From F1-120-MAGs118 sp013360535 (GTDB lineage: Bacteria; Planctomycetota; UBA1135; GCA-002686595): a stretch of 49,154 bases of DNA. This document shows positions 25,053 to 33,982 of the stretch, in pieces. The notes under the pieces are model-generated. The model was not told the DNA's origin and did no database searches. It saw nothing but the letters and a program-made list of their open reading frames with translations. How positions within the stretch are numbered: position 1 is the first letter of the stretch; every line of letters starts with the position of its first letter. The translations under genes and the position numbers were made by a program. Where the stretch lies: positions 1 through 49,154 of the forward strand of contig JAPKHC010000029.1 in the NCBI GenBank assembly GCA_026647215.1, read 5' to 3'.

Positions 25053-27764
25053 TCAGCTGCGCCGCGCGCGTTTCTTCTTCACCGGCCCGGCCGCGCGTTT
25101 TTGCGCGAGCAACGCCGCGGCGCGCTCGAGGCTCATGGACTTGGGATCCTCGCCCTTGGGGATCGTCGCGTTGGTCTCGCCGTCGGTGACGTAAGGCCCG
25201 TACTTGCCGGGTTTCACGATCACGGGCCGCTGCGTCGTCGGATCGGGGCCGAGCGTCGCGATCGGCTCGGACGGGGTGCTCGCGCGGCGCCCGAACGTGC
25301 GCGCAGGGCGTTCGGCGGCGAACAGCGCGCTCGCGGCCTCCAGCGTGACGGTCAGGAGCTCGTTCTCGCTGCCGACGCGGCGATATTCGGGCTTTTCGGC
25401 GCCCGGAGCGGGCTCCTTCTCCAGGTACGGTCCGAAGCGGCCGTTCTTGGCGGCGATCTTGCGGCCGTCGCGCGGGTCGGGGCCGAGCGCACGCGGCAGC
25501 GAGAGCAGCGCGAGCGCCTCGTCGAGCGAGAGCGACTCCGGCTTCATACCCTTGAAGAGCGACGCACGCTTGGGCTTGGGCACCACCGGCGCCTCGGGCT
25601 CGGCGGCAACTTCCTCCGCGGCCTTCTTCGACTTCGTGCTCTTCTTCTTCGTGGCCTTCTTGGGCTTCGCCGTCTCTTCTTCGGCCGGCGGATCGTCGCC
25701 GAGCTGCACGAAGTAGCCGAAGCGCCCGTTGCGCACATAGACCGGCCGTCCGTCCGCGGCAAAACCCAGCGGCGCAGCGGCCTTTTCCGCGGTCGAGAGC
25801 AGCTCGATCGCCTTGGGCAGCGTCAGTTCATCGGGCGCGAGCGCGGTCGGGACCGTGGCGCGGCGATCCTTGCTCTGCACGTACGGCCCGTAGCGGCCGA
25901 CGCGCACGAGCACGGGCTCGCCCTCGTGAAGCCCGAGGCGAATCGAACCGACCTCGCGCGGGTCGATGCCTTCCGCGCGCGTCGCGACGACGTGCTTGAG
26001 GCCCGGCTTCGTGCCCGACCAGAAGCCGTTGAGGAAGGTCTGCTGGTCGAGCTCGCCCGAGGCGATGCGGTCGAGCTCCTCTTCCATGCTCGCGGTGAAG
26101 GCGTAGTCGACGATCACGGGCTCGAGCAGCTCGAGCGCGTGCACGACCGCAAACGCGAGCCAGGTCGGAATCAGCGTCTTGTCGCGGGAAATCGCGTATT
26201 CGCGGTTGGTGATCGTCTCGATGATGCTCGCGTAGGTCGACGGGCGGCCGATGCCGAGCTCCTCGAGGCGCTTGACGAGCAGCGCTTCCGTGAAGCGCGA
26301 GGGCGGCGTGGTGCGGTGGCCCGAGGGCGTGGCGCTCGCGACGTCGACCCGGTCGCCGCGCTCGAGCGGCGGCAGCACGCGCTCGCGCTCGTCGAGCGCC
26401 TTCTCGACGTCGTCGACCCCCTCGACATACGCGCGGCGATAGCCGGCGAATTCCGTCGTGCGGCCCTTCGATTGCGCGAGCACCTTTCCGTGGCCCGCGA
26501 CCTCGCTCGCCATCGTCGCCGTGACGACCGTGAAGCGCTCGTCGACCATCTGGCACGCGACCGTGCGCTTCCAGATCAGGTCGTACACGCGCGCCTCGAT
26601 GTCGCTGACCTCGCGACCGACCTCTTCCGGCAGGCGGAAGCGCGAACCGGCGGGGCGGATGGCCTCGTGGGCCTCCTGCGCGCCCTTCGACTTCTGGTTG
26701 CCGTAGAAACGCGGCTTCGGCGGCAAGCTCTCGGGGCCGTAACGCTCGGCGACCAGCGTGCGCGCGGCCTCGATGGCCTCGCCCGACAGCGCGGTCGAGT
26801 CGGTACGCATGTAGGTGATGTAGCCACCTTCGTAGAGCCGCTGCGCGATGCGCATCGCTTCCTGCGCGCGCAGGCCGAGCTTGCGGCCGGCGTCCTGCTG
26901 GAAGGTCGAGGTCGTGAAGGGCCCGCGGGGCGAGCTCGTCTTCGACTCGCGCTTGACGTCCTCGATCGCGAACGTCGCCTTGGTGAGCGCGAGCCCGAGC
27001 TTGGTCGCCGCCGCCTCGTCGAGCACGACCGCGTCCTTGGCCTTGAGCTGGCCCTTTTCCGTGAAATCCGAGCCGCGCGCGAGCTTGCGCCCGGCGATCG
27101 ACACGAGCTCCGCCTCGAACTCCGTGCCGCCCTTCTTCACGCCGAGGTCGACGTCCCACCACGTCGCCGAGACGAACGCCATGCGCTCCTTCTCGCGCTC
27201 GACGAGCAGCTTCGTCGCCACCGACTGCACGCGCCCGGCCGACAGGCCCTTCGAGATCTTGCGCCACAGCACGGGCGAGACCTCGTAGCCGTACAGGCGG
27301 TCGAGGATGCGCCGCGCCTCCTGCGCGCGCACGAGCTGCTTGTCGAGCTCGCGCGCCTCGCTGACCGCGCGCTGGATCGCTTCCTTGGTGATCTCGTTGA
27401 ACACCATGCGCGAGACGGGCACCGTCGGCTTGAGCACCTCGAGCAGGTGCCAGGCGATGGCCTCGCCCTCGCGGTCCTCGTCGGTCGCGAGGTAGACGTG
27501 GTCGGCGTCGGCGACGAGCTTCTTCAGCTTCGAGATCTGCGCCTTCTTGTCGTCGGGCACGATGTACAGCGCCGCGAACCCGTGGTCGACGTCGATGCCC
27601 AGCCTCGCCCAGGGCTCCTTCTTGAGCTTCTCGGGGATGTCCTTGGCGCTCTGGGGCAGGTCGCGGACGTGGCCAAAGCTGGCCTCGACCACGTAGTCCT
27701 TCCCCAGGTAGTCCTTGATCTTTTTCGCCTTGGTCGGCGACTCGACGATGACCAGATGCTTCAT
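25053..27764 (-). CDS. topA: DNA topoisomerase I
   Basis: A 903-residue type IA topoisomerase that relaxes negative supercoils. The Toprim domain carries E8 and D95-x-D97-x-E99 (LATDEDREGEAIAWHL), and the catalytic tyrosine is Y318 in YITYMRTDST. Past the core there are no zinc-finger cysteines; instead at least four repeats with a G-R/K-F/Y-G-P/Y-Y/F core (GRYGPYVQ, GRFGYFVQLG, GRFGPYLE, GKYGPYVTDG) are separated by a Lys-rich linker (KPKKATKKKSTKSKKAAEE) and end in KKKRARRS. This repeat-type tail is known from actinobacterial and some other TopA proteins. Full length, start MKHLVIVESPTKAKK. Confidence 0.97.
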   Translation of the reverse strand: MKHLVIVESPTKAKKIKDYLGKDYVVEASFGHVRDLPQSAKDIPEKLKKEPWARLGIDVDHGFAALYIVPDDKKAQISKLKKLVADADHVYLATDEDREGEAIAWHLLEVLKPTVPVSRMVFNEITKEAIQRAVSEARELDKQLVRAQEARRILDRLYGYEVSPVLWRKISKGLSAGRVQSVATKLLVEREKERMAFVSATWWDVDLGVKKGGTEFEAELVSIAGRKLARGSDFTEKGQLKAKDAVVLDEAAATKLGLALTKATFAIEDVKRESKTSSPRGPFTTSTFQQDAGRKLGLRAQEAMRIAQRLYEGGYITYMRTDSTALSGEAIEAARTLVAERYGPESLPPKPRFYGNQKSKGAQEAHEAIRPAGSRFRLPEEVGREVSDIEARVYDLIWKRTVACQMVDERFTVVTATMASEVAGHGKVLAQSKGRTTEFAGYRRAYVEGVDDVEKALDERERVLPPLERGDRVDVASATPSGHRTTPPSRFTEALLVKRLEELGIGRPSTYASIIETITNREYAISRDKTLIPTWLAFAVVHALELLEPVIVDYAFTASMEEELDRIASGELDQQTFLNGFWSGTKPGLKHVVATRAEGIDPREVGSIRLGLHEGEPVLVRVGRYGPYVQSKDRRATVPTALAPDELTLPKAIELLSTAEKAAAPLGFAADGRPVYVRNGRFGYFVQLGDDPPAEEETAKPKKATKKKSTKSKKAAEEVAAEPEAPVVPKPKRASLFKGMKPESLSLDEALALLSLPRALGPDPRDGRKIAAKNGRFGPYLEKEPAPGAEKPEYRRVGSENELLTVTLEAASALFAAERPARTFGRRASTPSEPIATLGPDPTTQRPVIVKPGKYGPYVTDGETNATIPKGEDPKSMSLERAAALLAQKRAAGPVKKKRARRS

Positions 27765-27902
27765 TTCGTGGGCTGGGGATTAGCAGCCCGCGAGCCCGCG
27801 CCGCAAGGGCGGCGACGGGGAAACCTCTCGCGAGGCCCACTTCCGCACGCTTTCGGGGCCCCTACGTACGTGGCGGGGGTGGCCGCTGGGACGGGCCCGC
27901 CG

Positions 27903-27908
27903 TATCCT
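27903..27908 (+). promoter_or_regulatory. Candidate -10 element for the leucine-dehydrogenase-type gene
   Basis: TATCCT lies 71 bases upstream of the ATG at 27980, in the 215-base gap between topA and this gene. The same hexamer occurs at 31632 and, on the reverse strand, at 19650-19655. Confidence 0.33.
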
Positions 27909-27979
27909 CTTCGCCCCGGTGGCCGGCGCTCAGGTGGCGCCGGCCCCGTCCCTGTCCGCTCTCTCCCCTCCGTGCACCC

Positions 27980-29047
27980 ATGCAGATCTCCGAGATCCGT
28001 GTCGATGGCTATGAGAAGGTCGTCCGCTGCAAGGACCCCGCCTCCGGCCTGCACGCGCTGATCGCCGTCCACGACACGACCCTCGGACCCGCGCTCGGCG
28101 GCATGCGCATGCTGCCCTACGCCAACGAGGAGGAGGCGCTCTTCGACGTCCTGCGCCTCTCCAAGGGCATGACCTACAAGTCGGCCGTCGCCGACACGGG
28201 TCTGGGCGGCGGCAAGTCGGTGATCCTCGGCGACGCCAAGCTCAAGAGCCCGGCGCTCTTCAAGGCCATGGGAGCCTTCGTCGACTCGCTCGGCGGCAAG
28301 TACATCACCGCCGAGGACATGAACATCGGCGTGGCCGACCTCGAGCTCGTCCGCTCCGCCACCAAGTGGGTCACCGGCCTCTCGCGCGACGCCGGCGGGT
28401 CGGGCAACCCGAGCCCCTACACCGCCCGCGGCGCCTTCCACGGCATGCGCGCCGTGATGGAAGAGGCCTTCGGCAGCCCGAGCTTCAAGGGCCGCCGCGT
28501 CCTGATCCAGGGCGTCGGCGCCGTCGGTGGCCGCCTCGCCGAGCTCCTCAAGGAAGCCGGCGCGCACGTCATCATCTGCGACATCAACGAGGCGCGCGTG
28601 GCCGAGCTCTCGAAGAAGCACGGCTACGAGAGCGTCGCCGACGCGACCCACCTCGACGTCGCCTGCGACGTCTACTCGCCCTGCGCGCGCGGCGCCACGA
28701 TCAACGACACGACGATCCCCAAGCTCAAGTGCAAGGCCATCGCCGGCGTCGCCAACAACCAGCTCCACGAGCCGCGCCACGGCGACATCCTGCGCCAGAA
28801 GGGCATTCTTTATGCCCCCGACTACGTCATCAACGCCGGCGGCATCATCAACGTGTCCTTCGAGCTGCTCCCCGGCGGCTACGACGAGGCCAAGGCCGTC
28901 GCCAAGATCGACCGCGTCTACGACAACCTCGTGCAGGTCTTCCAGATCGCGCGCGAGCAGAAGGTCTCGACGCACATCGCCGCCGACCGCCTCGCCGAGC
29001 GCCGAATTGCTGCCGGCAAGACACCTGCCGCGACCACGAAGAAGTAA
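27980..29047 (+). CDS. Leucine/branched-chain amino acid dehydrogenase
   Basis: A 355-residue Glu/Leu/Phe/Val dehydrogenase-family enzyme that would reversibly deaminate a branched-chain amino acid with NAD. The substrate loop PALGGMRMLPYA (38-48), Lys67 in GMTYKSAVAD and the catalytic Lys79 in GLGGGKSVI are present, and the Rossmann motif is VLIQGVGAVGGRLAELL (about 174-190). Length matches leucine dehydrogenases (about 360) rather than glutamate dehydrogenases (about 420-450). A separate deaminase or valine preference cannot be excluded from sequence alone. Monocistronic or followed by the lipoprotein gene 29 bases downstream. Confidence 0.9.
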   Translation: MQISEIRVDGYEKVVRCKDPASGLHALIAVHDTTLGPALGGMRMLPYANEEEALFDVLRLSKGMTYKSAVADTGLGGGKSVILGDAKLKSPALFKAMGAFVDSLGGKYITAEDMNIGVADLELVRSATKWVTGLSRDAGGSGNPSPYTARGAFHGMRAVMEEAFGSPSFKGRRVLIQGVGAVGGRLAELLKEAGAHVIICDINEARVAELSKKHGYESVADATHLDVACDVYSPCARGATINDTTIPKLKCKAIAGVANNQLHEPRHGDILRQKGILYAPDYVINAGGIINVSFELLPGGYDEAKAVAKIDRVYDNLVQVFQIAREQKVSTHIAADRLAERRIAAGKTPAATTKK

Positions 29048-29076
29048 CTCTCCGGCCCGTGCGGCCTAGCTCGGGC

Positions 29077-29979
29077 ATGGACCAACGAAGAGCGTCGTCC
29101 GCGAGCTTCGCGACGGCGCTCTTCGTCGTTCTGAGTCTCGTCCTGGCCGCCTGCCGGGCCGCGGAGCCGATTTCGGTCGAACAGCGTTGGCTGAGGGGCG
29201 CCGACGACGAGAACAAGCCGTCGGGGCATTACAACAACCAGTCGATCGGTGGGGCGGAAGGCACTTTCGAGCAGGTGCTGCGCTACGAGGTGTGGGAACC
29301 CCATTCCACGGTCTACCTGCTGAGCCACGAACGCGACCCGGCGACTGGCGCATGGGTGGAGAGCTGGGTCGATTTCGATGTCGGCCGCAAGGTCCTGCAG
29401 GGGAGCGCGGCCACGCTCAACGACATCTTCGTGCTCTCCGACGCGGGCCAGGCAGAGTTCGTGATCGACCGCTTTCGCGTGACGCCGCCTGCAGGTGGCT
29501 ACCGCGCCGTGCGTCCGCGCGGTGGGCCGACGAGGTACGAACTCATCGGCGATCGTTTCCTCCCGCCGCTCGAGCGCGAGAAGGCCACGATCGAACGCTG
29601 GGAGATCGCTCGCGTCGAAGGCCCCGTCGTCGCGATCGCCGCCGAGCCGAACGCGCGAAGCCTTCTGGCCTTCGTGCGCCGCGAAACGGGCGTCTCGCAA
29701 GCGCTGCAGATCGACATCGCGAGCGGCGAAGCCACGGTTCTCGCCGACAGCTCTCGCTTTCCGTTGCTCGCGAGCGCGGGGAGCGTCGTGAAGTCGAACC
29801 ACTCCCGCCACGGCTTCATCGTCGTTCAGCTGCTCAACGCAGGCCGCTGGTACGTTCCGCACAAGCTCGTGTTCCTCGACCGCGATCGCGACGGCGACTT
29901 CGACGACGTCAGGCTGCTCACCGACGACGAGTTCGAGGCCAACGGCTACTTGGATAGCGCGCAGCTGCTCGACGACTGA
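29077..29979 (+). CDS. Hypothetical lipoprotein
   Basis: A 300-residue protein starting at the ATG at 29077. The signal sequence ends in a good lipobox, LVLAAC, with Cys26 as the lipidation site. The mature part is mostly beta-rich with no motif I recognise; a DRDRDGDFDD stretch near the C-terminus (about 267-276) resembles a calcium-binding DxDxDG loop. It lies 29 bases after the dehydrogenase gene and could be read through from it, although the codon-poor gap carries no obvious promoter. Function unknown. Confidence 0.7.
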   Translation: MDQRRASSASFATALFVVLSLVLAACRAAEPISVEQRWLRGADDENKPSGHYNNQSIGGAEGTFEQVLRYEVWEPHSTVYLLSHERDPATGAWVESWVDFDVGRKVLQGSAATLNDIFVLSDAGQAEFVIDRFRVTPPAGGYRAVRPRGGPTRYELIGDRFLPPLEREKATIERWEIARVEGPVVAIAAEPNARSLLAFVRRETGVSQALQIDIASGEATVLADSSRFPLLASAGSVVKSNHSRHGFIVVQLLNAGRWYVPHKLVFLDRDRDGDFDDVRLLTDDEFEANGYLDSAQLLDD

Positions 29980-30052
29980 CGGGCCGCAGTTTGCAGAAAA
30001 AATTGCTCTGGCTCGGTATTTCCGCTGGCTCGGTATTCCGGTATTCCCGCGC

Positions 30053-30979
30053 TCAGTCGCGGCGCAGGAAGTCGACGAGGTCGGCTTCGAGTTCGGCGAG
30101 GCCGTAGTCCATGACCGTCAGGCAGCGGTAGACGATCTTGGCGAGCGGCTCGGGCGTGTTCGGGTTGAGGTCGCGCGGCGGCGGGTAGGAGAGGAAGTAC
30201 GAGAGCGAGAGGCGCTCGATCTCGCCGCCTTGCTCGCGGCCGGCGTATTGCCAGGGGACCTCGTCGAAGGGCAGGACGCCCGTGAGGATCTCGTAGAGCA
30301 TCACGCCGATGCCCATGACGTCGGCCTTCTGGTCGCGCAGGAGCAGCGGGTTGTAGTGCGGCGTGGTCGTGATGACGTTGCGCTCGTCGCCGCGCATGGC
30401 CGGGTCGATCATCACGACCGAGCCGGAGGGCTTGACGAGGATGTTCTCGGGCTTGAGGTCGCCGTGGTAGGCGAGCTCGCCGGTCTTGGCGAGCTTCTGC
30501 AGCGAGCGCACGATCGTGAGGAACCAGTTGAGGCGGATGCCCTCGAGCGCGCGGATCTTCTCGCGCAGCGACTTGCCGCGCACGTAGTCGAGCGCGAGCA
30601 CGTTGCGGCCTTCGTGCTGGAAGACCTCGCGGACTCCGACGAGGTTGGCGTGGCGCGAGCGGCGCAGCAGGTCGCCCTCGGTCTTGATCATCGCGTCGAT
30701 CTCCTGCGCGTCGAGGAAGTCGATGCGCGCGCCTTCCTTGCGGAAGAAGATCGCCTCGGCGGGAGTCTCGTCGGGCGAGATGCCCTCGGGGCGGCGCTCG
30801 CTCGTCACGTCCATGAAGCGCGTGACGTAGCGGCCACCGCCGGCGATGTCGCCGAGCTTGAGCGCAACGAGCTCGCCCTTGGGATCCGTCGCGAGATACA
30901 CGAGCCCGAAGCCGCCGCGCGCGAGGAACTCGCGCACCTGGTAGCTTCCAATCTGTTCACCTGCAGCCAGCTTGATCAT
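30053..30979 (-). CDS. Atypical Ser/Thr protein kinase
   Basis: A 308-residue Hanks-type kinase domain with no extra domains or membrane helix, so it is probably cytoplasmic. The glycine loop LARGGFGLVYLA (19-30), VALK with Lys41, Glu101, the catalytic loop YHGDLKPENILV (171-182) and the helix DVMGIGVMLYEILTGVLPF (220-238) are all visible. Two motifs deviate: HRD is HGD (172-174), and the DFG motif is D192-P-A, so the metal-binding Asp remains but Phe-Gly is lost. The APE region is also unclear. It may be active in an unusual conformation. The ATG at 30977-30979 is chosen because it begins just before the kinase fold. Confidence 0.85.
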   Translation of the reverse strand: MIKLAAGEQIGSYQVREFLARGGFGLVYLATDPKGELVALKLGDIAGGGRYVTRFMDVTSERRPEGISPDETPAEAIFFRKEGARIDFLDAQEIDAMIKTEGDLLRRSRHANLVGVREVFQHEGRNVLALDYVRGKSLREKIRALEGIRLNWFLTIVRSLQKLAKTGELAYHGDLKPENILVKPSGSVVMIDPAMRGDERNVITTTPHYNPLLLRDQKADVMGIGVMLYEILTGVLPFDEVPWQYAGREQGGEIERLSLSYFLSYPPPRDLNPNTPEPLAKIVYRCLTVMDYGLAELEADLVDFLRRD

Positions 30980-31109
30980 GGGGACGGACTTGGGGCGGAG
31001 AGGGAATCGTCGGGGAGGTGGGGGACCTGGGTGCCCCTGTTTTCGCCCTCGCGGGGTCCGCGCCTGAACGCAAAACGCGCTCCAAGCGTTCCGGCGCCAA
31101 GGGCGGGAA

Positions 31110-31529
31110 TCAGCGTGGGGTCTGCGGGCGTGGCGCGCTGGCTTCGACGAGGCGCGAGCTCGCGGGCGCGCGCAGGATCGCGAGCGCACCCTCGAGCAGC
31201 GTGCCGGTGGCGACCCACACGGGCTCGCGCTCGTGCAGCTGGTGACGCCACGCGCGGCCGAGGCCGTCGATCAGGCCGAGTTCCTGCTCGAGCTCGTTGC
31301 GCACGGAAAAACAGCGGCCTGCGGGGCGATCGCGCTCGGGCTCGCTCTCGAACTCGAGCACGTACCCGAGCAGGCGGCCCTCGTCCTCGACACGCCAGCG
31401 GCGCTGGGCCACGAGCGGGATCGGGCGGGCCTGGTCGATGCGCGCGGGCGCGGGCTCGCGGGCCACGCGGCAGCCCGGCAGCGCGAGCGCCGCCAGCGCG
31501 ACCGAAAGGACGATTCCTGCGCGTTGCAC
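31110..31529 (-). CDS. Small hypothetical lipoprotein
   Basis: A 139-residue protein read from a GTG at 31527-31529. The first 20 residues are a lipoprotein signal ending LALPGC. The rest is short, Glu/Arg-rich and contains RNELEQELGLIDGLGRAWR; no family recognised. It ends 130 bases before the kinase gene on the same strand and could share a transcript with it. The start is uncertain because the frame is open upstream, but only this start gives a signal peptide. Confidence 0.6.
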   Translation of the reverse strand: MQRAGIVLSVALAALALPGCRVAREPAPARIDQARPIPLVAQRRWRVEDEGRLLGYVLEFESEPERDRPAGRCFSVRNELEQELGLIDGLGRAWRHQLHEREPVWVATGTLLEGALAILRAPASSRLVEASAPRPQTPR

Positions 31530-31631
31530 GGGCTCCAGATCGGTCGCCGCTCCTTCGCACCTGAGCGCGACAAGGAAAGTCCTTCCGGGTCCCGGGAACG
31601 GCGCGGTTTGCGCGCTGCGGCGCAGGGGGCG

Positions 31632-31637
31632 TATCCT
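31632..31637 (+). promoter_or_regulatory. Candidate -10 element close to the methionine aminopeptidase start
   Basis: TATCCT ends 10 bases before the ATG at 31648. If this is the real -10, transcription would start within a few bases of the ATG and the mRNA would be nearly leaderless. Confidence 0.38.
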
Positions 31638-31647
31638 CGCTCCCCGC

Positions 31648-32559
31648 ATGATCGATCCGAAGGACAAGGTTGCGCTCGACAGTTTCCGCAAGGCCGGACG
31701 CATCGCCGCGGAGTGCCGCACGTGGGCTTCCCAGAACATCAAGCCCGGCGTCGAGATCCGCCACATCCTCGAGTCGGTCGAGGACCTGATCCGCCAGCGC
31801 GGCGCGCAGCCCGGCTTTCCGGCGCAGTCCTCGCGCAACTCGATCGCCGCGCACTACTGCACGGGCTGGGAAGACCCGACGCGTTACGAGGAAGGCGACT
31901 GCGTCAAGGTCGACATCGGCGTGCACGTCGATGGCTATGTCGCGGACACGGCGCTGACGGTCGACCTGTCGAACGACGGGCGTTGGCAGAAGCTCATCAA
32001 GGCCTCGAGCGACGCCCTCGCCGCCGCGATCGCGACGGTGGCCGACGGCGTTCCCGTCGGTGAAGTCGGTGCCGCGATCGAGCGCACGATCCTCGCCGCC
32101 GGCTACAACCCGGTGCGCAACCTGACGGGCCACGGATTGGGCCGCTGGAAGGTGCACACGCCGCCGCAGATTCCCAACCAGGCCGAAGGTGGCGGTGGTC
32201 GCCTGAAGCAAGGCATGGTCTTCGCGATCGAGCCGTTCGCGTGCACGGGCAAGGGCTACATCGTCGAGCGCGGCAAGGCCGAGGTGTTCATGATGGTGCG
32301 CCCGCCGATGAAGGCGAAGGGCCTCGATCGCGACGTGCTCAAGGACATCGAAGGCTGGCGCGGGCTGCCGATCGCGCGGCGCTATTTCCGCCACCGCGAT
32401 CCGGAAGTGGTCGAGGACACGCTGACCAAGCTCGCACGGCAGGGCTCGCTGATGCGCTATCCGCCGCTCGTCGAAGCCGATGGCGTGATGGTCGCGCAGA
32501 CCGAGCACTCGCTGTACCTCGGTCCCGACGGCGTCGAGATCCTGACCGCGGGCGCGTGA
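31648..32559 (+). CDS. map: Type II methionine aminopeptidase
   Basis: A 303-residue metalloprotease of the pita-bread fold that would trim initiator Met. Putative metal ligands are D89 (VKVDIGVHVDG), D100 (VADTALTV), H162 (TGHGLG), E195 (FAIEPFACTG) and E286 (QTEHSLYL), with substrate His69 in IAAHYCTGWED. The ~60-residue helical insertion between H162 and E286 (DVLKDIEGWRGLPIARRYFRHR...) marks the type II class usual in archaea and eukaryotes; most bacteria use type I. A type I gene may exist elsewhere. The hypothetical gene downstream begins 10 bases after its stop. Confidence 0.88.
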   Translation: MIDPKDKVALDSFRKAGRIAAECRTWASQNIKPGVEIRHILESVEDLIRQRGAQPGFPAQSSRNSIAAHYCTGWEDPTRYEEGDCVKVDIGVHVDGYVADTALTVDLSNDGRWQKLIKASSDALAAAIATVADGVPVGEVGAAIERTILAAGYNPVRNLTGHGLGRWKVHTPPQIPNQAEGGGGRLKQGMVFAIEPFACTGKGYIVERGKAEVFMMVRPPMKAKGLDRDVLKDIEGWRGLPIARRYFRHRDPEVVEDTLTKLARQGSLMRYPPLVEADGVMVAQTEHSLYLGPDGVEILTAGA

Positions 32560-32569
32560 ATCGCGAGCG

Positions 32570-33250
32570 ATGAAGCTCGCGCTCGTCACCACTCCGTGGG
32601 ACGCGGAGGGAGAGCATGCGGCCTGCGCGCGCGCCTTCGGGCGCGAGCTGTGGGAGCACGCGGAGGTGCAGGTGTTCGTCGAGAATCCTCGCGCGGGCGC
32701 CGACTGGTTCGGGACGCGCACGCGGCCGGCGGGTGAGCTGCTCCCGCGCGACTTCGATCAGGTGCTCTACCTCGTCGATGACGCGGCCGAGCACGCTTTC
32801 ATGGCGCCGCTCGTGCGGACGCTCGGTGGTTGCGTGGCGCTGCACTCGTGGGAGCTGCGCCAGCTCGCGCGGGCGGCCTACCCGGAGCTCGCGAAGCCCG
32901 GACTGCGCGCGGCGAAGCGCGCCTTCGGCGAAGGTGGCCTCGCGGCCGCGCGCGAGCACTGGAGCGATCCCACGTCGACGACCTCACCGCTCAACCGCTC
33001 GATCGTGCGTTTCGGCGACACGTTCCTCGTGCGGGACGAGGCGCTGCGCAAGCTCCTTCTCGACGACCGCAACGCGCCGACACCGATCGGCGTGCTGCCG
33101 TGGCCGGCGACGCCCGAAGGGGATTGGGCCGCCGTCGCGCGTGCGATGTTCAAGCTGTTCGAGCGCTTCCCGCCGCCGCGCACCGCTCGCAAGGGCTTGA
33201 TCGGCCTGCGCGTGCGCGAGGGCGTGCGCCAGAATTCGCAGAAGGCCTGA
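32570..33250 (+). CDS. Hypothetical protein, glycosyltransferase-like N-terminal fold
   Basis: A 226-residue protein. It opens MKLALVTTPWDAEGEHAA, a Rossmann-like strand-loop typical of GT-B glycosyltransferase N-termini, and later has ALHSWELRQLARAAYPEL and FGDTFLVRDEALRKLLL, also reminiscent of GT4 acceptor halves. The C-terminal donor-binding half is absent, so if related it is a half-length protein. It could be an independent planctomycete family. Translated 10 bases downstream of the methionine aminopeptidase gene. Confidence 0.6.
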   Translation: MKLALVTTPWDAEGEHAACARAFGRELWEHAEVQVFVENPRAGADWFGTRTRPAGELLPRDFDQVLYLVDDAAEHAFMAPLVRTLGGCVALHSWELRQLARAAYPELAKPGLRAAKRAFGEGGLAAAREHWSDPTSTTSPLNRSIVRFGDTFLVRDEALRKLLLDDRNAPTPIGVLPWPATPEGDWAAVARAMFKLFERFPPPRTARKGLIGLRVREGVRQNSQKA

Positions 33251-33290
33251 GGCTTCCTGCGAGAGCGCTGCGCGGGTGCGCGTGGCGGGC

Positions 33291-33296
33291 TAAGTT
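33291..33296 (+). promoter_or_regulatory. Candidate -10 element for the EamA-like gene
   Basis: TAAGTT lies 18 bases before the ATG at 33315, in the 64-base gap after the hypothetical gene. Confidence 0.28.
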
Positions 33297-33314
33297 GCGC
33301 GTGGAGGCAAATCG

Positions 33315-33809
33315 ATGCGCGGATGGATGCTGGCGGTGGCGGCGGGTCTGTGCTGGGGCGTGGGTGAGCTGTGCACCAAGTCGGTGCTGCATTCGGGCAA
33401 GGTCGGGCCCCTGTCGGCGATCGCGTTGCGCTCGACGATCGCGCTGCCGGTGATCTGGCTCGCGTGGTGGCTGGTGGTGAGCGTGTGGGGCGCGGAGGCT
33501 CGGCCGGCGCTGCGCGAGCTCTCCAGCGGCGACGTGCTGCGGCTCGTGCTCGGCTCCGGCCTGTGCGCCGGCGCCCTCGGCATGGTGTTCTTCTACGGCG
33601 CGCTCGCGCTCGACGACGTGTCGCGCATCAAGCCGATCGCGTTCACGATCGCACCCGCGACGGCCGCGTTGCTCGGCTGGCACTTTCTCGGCGAAGGCCT
33701 TGGCGTGCGCAAGCTCGTCGCGCTCGCGCTGATCCTCGGCGGCGTCGCGTTGCTCGCCAGCGCGCCGCGTCCGGAACGGCACGACGCACCGACGGAGCTC
33801 GGACGCTGA
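33315..33809 (+). CDS. EamA/DMT-family half transporter
   Basis: A 164-residue membrane protein with about five hydrophobic helices. The first, GWMLAVAAGLCWGVGELCTKSVL, and the last two (PIAFTIAPATAALLGWHFLGEGL, VALALILGGVALLAS) match one repeat of the drug/metabolite transporter fold. Full-length members have two repeats (about 300 residues), so this should work as a dimer, like small EamA or SMR-type proteins. Substrate unknown. Confidence 0.78.
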   Translation: MRGWMLAVAAGLCWGVGELCTKSVLHSGKVGPLSAIALRSTIALPVIWLAWWLVVSVWGAEARPALRELSSGDVLRLVLGSGLCAGALGMVFFYGALALDDVSRIKPIAFTIAPATAALLGWHFLGEGLGVRKLVALALILGGVALLASAPRPERHDAPTELGR

Positions 33810-33982
33810 ACGTCGAACCAGCTTCTCCAGCGTTGGGCCTCGCGAGGATTCTGCGCGAAGAATCCGGTTCAGGTGATACCGCGCGGGGTGCCCGAGCGTC
33901 GTTGCGCTGGCCGGGACGGCGGCGGCGCCAAGGGGGCGACGCGTGCGGGCCGGCGGAACGCAGAAGACGAGGAGTTGGAGCG

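Noticed and set aside
20607..28061. A 2484-codon forward frame opposite the glycosyltransferase, helicase and topA genes
   Set aside because: It is the antisense shadow of three well-supported genes; very GC-rich third positions keep opposite frames open. Its product is a low-complexity Arg/Ala/Leu/Glu mix.
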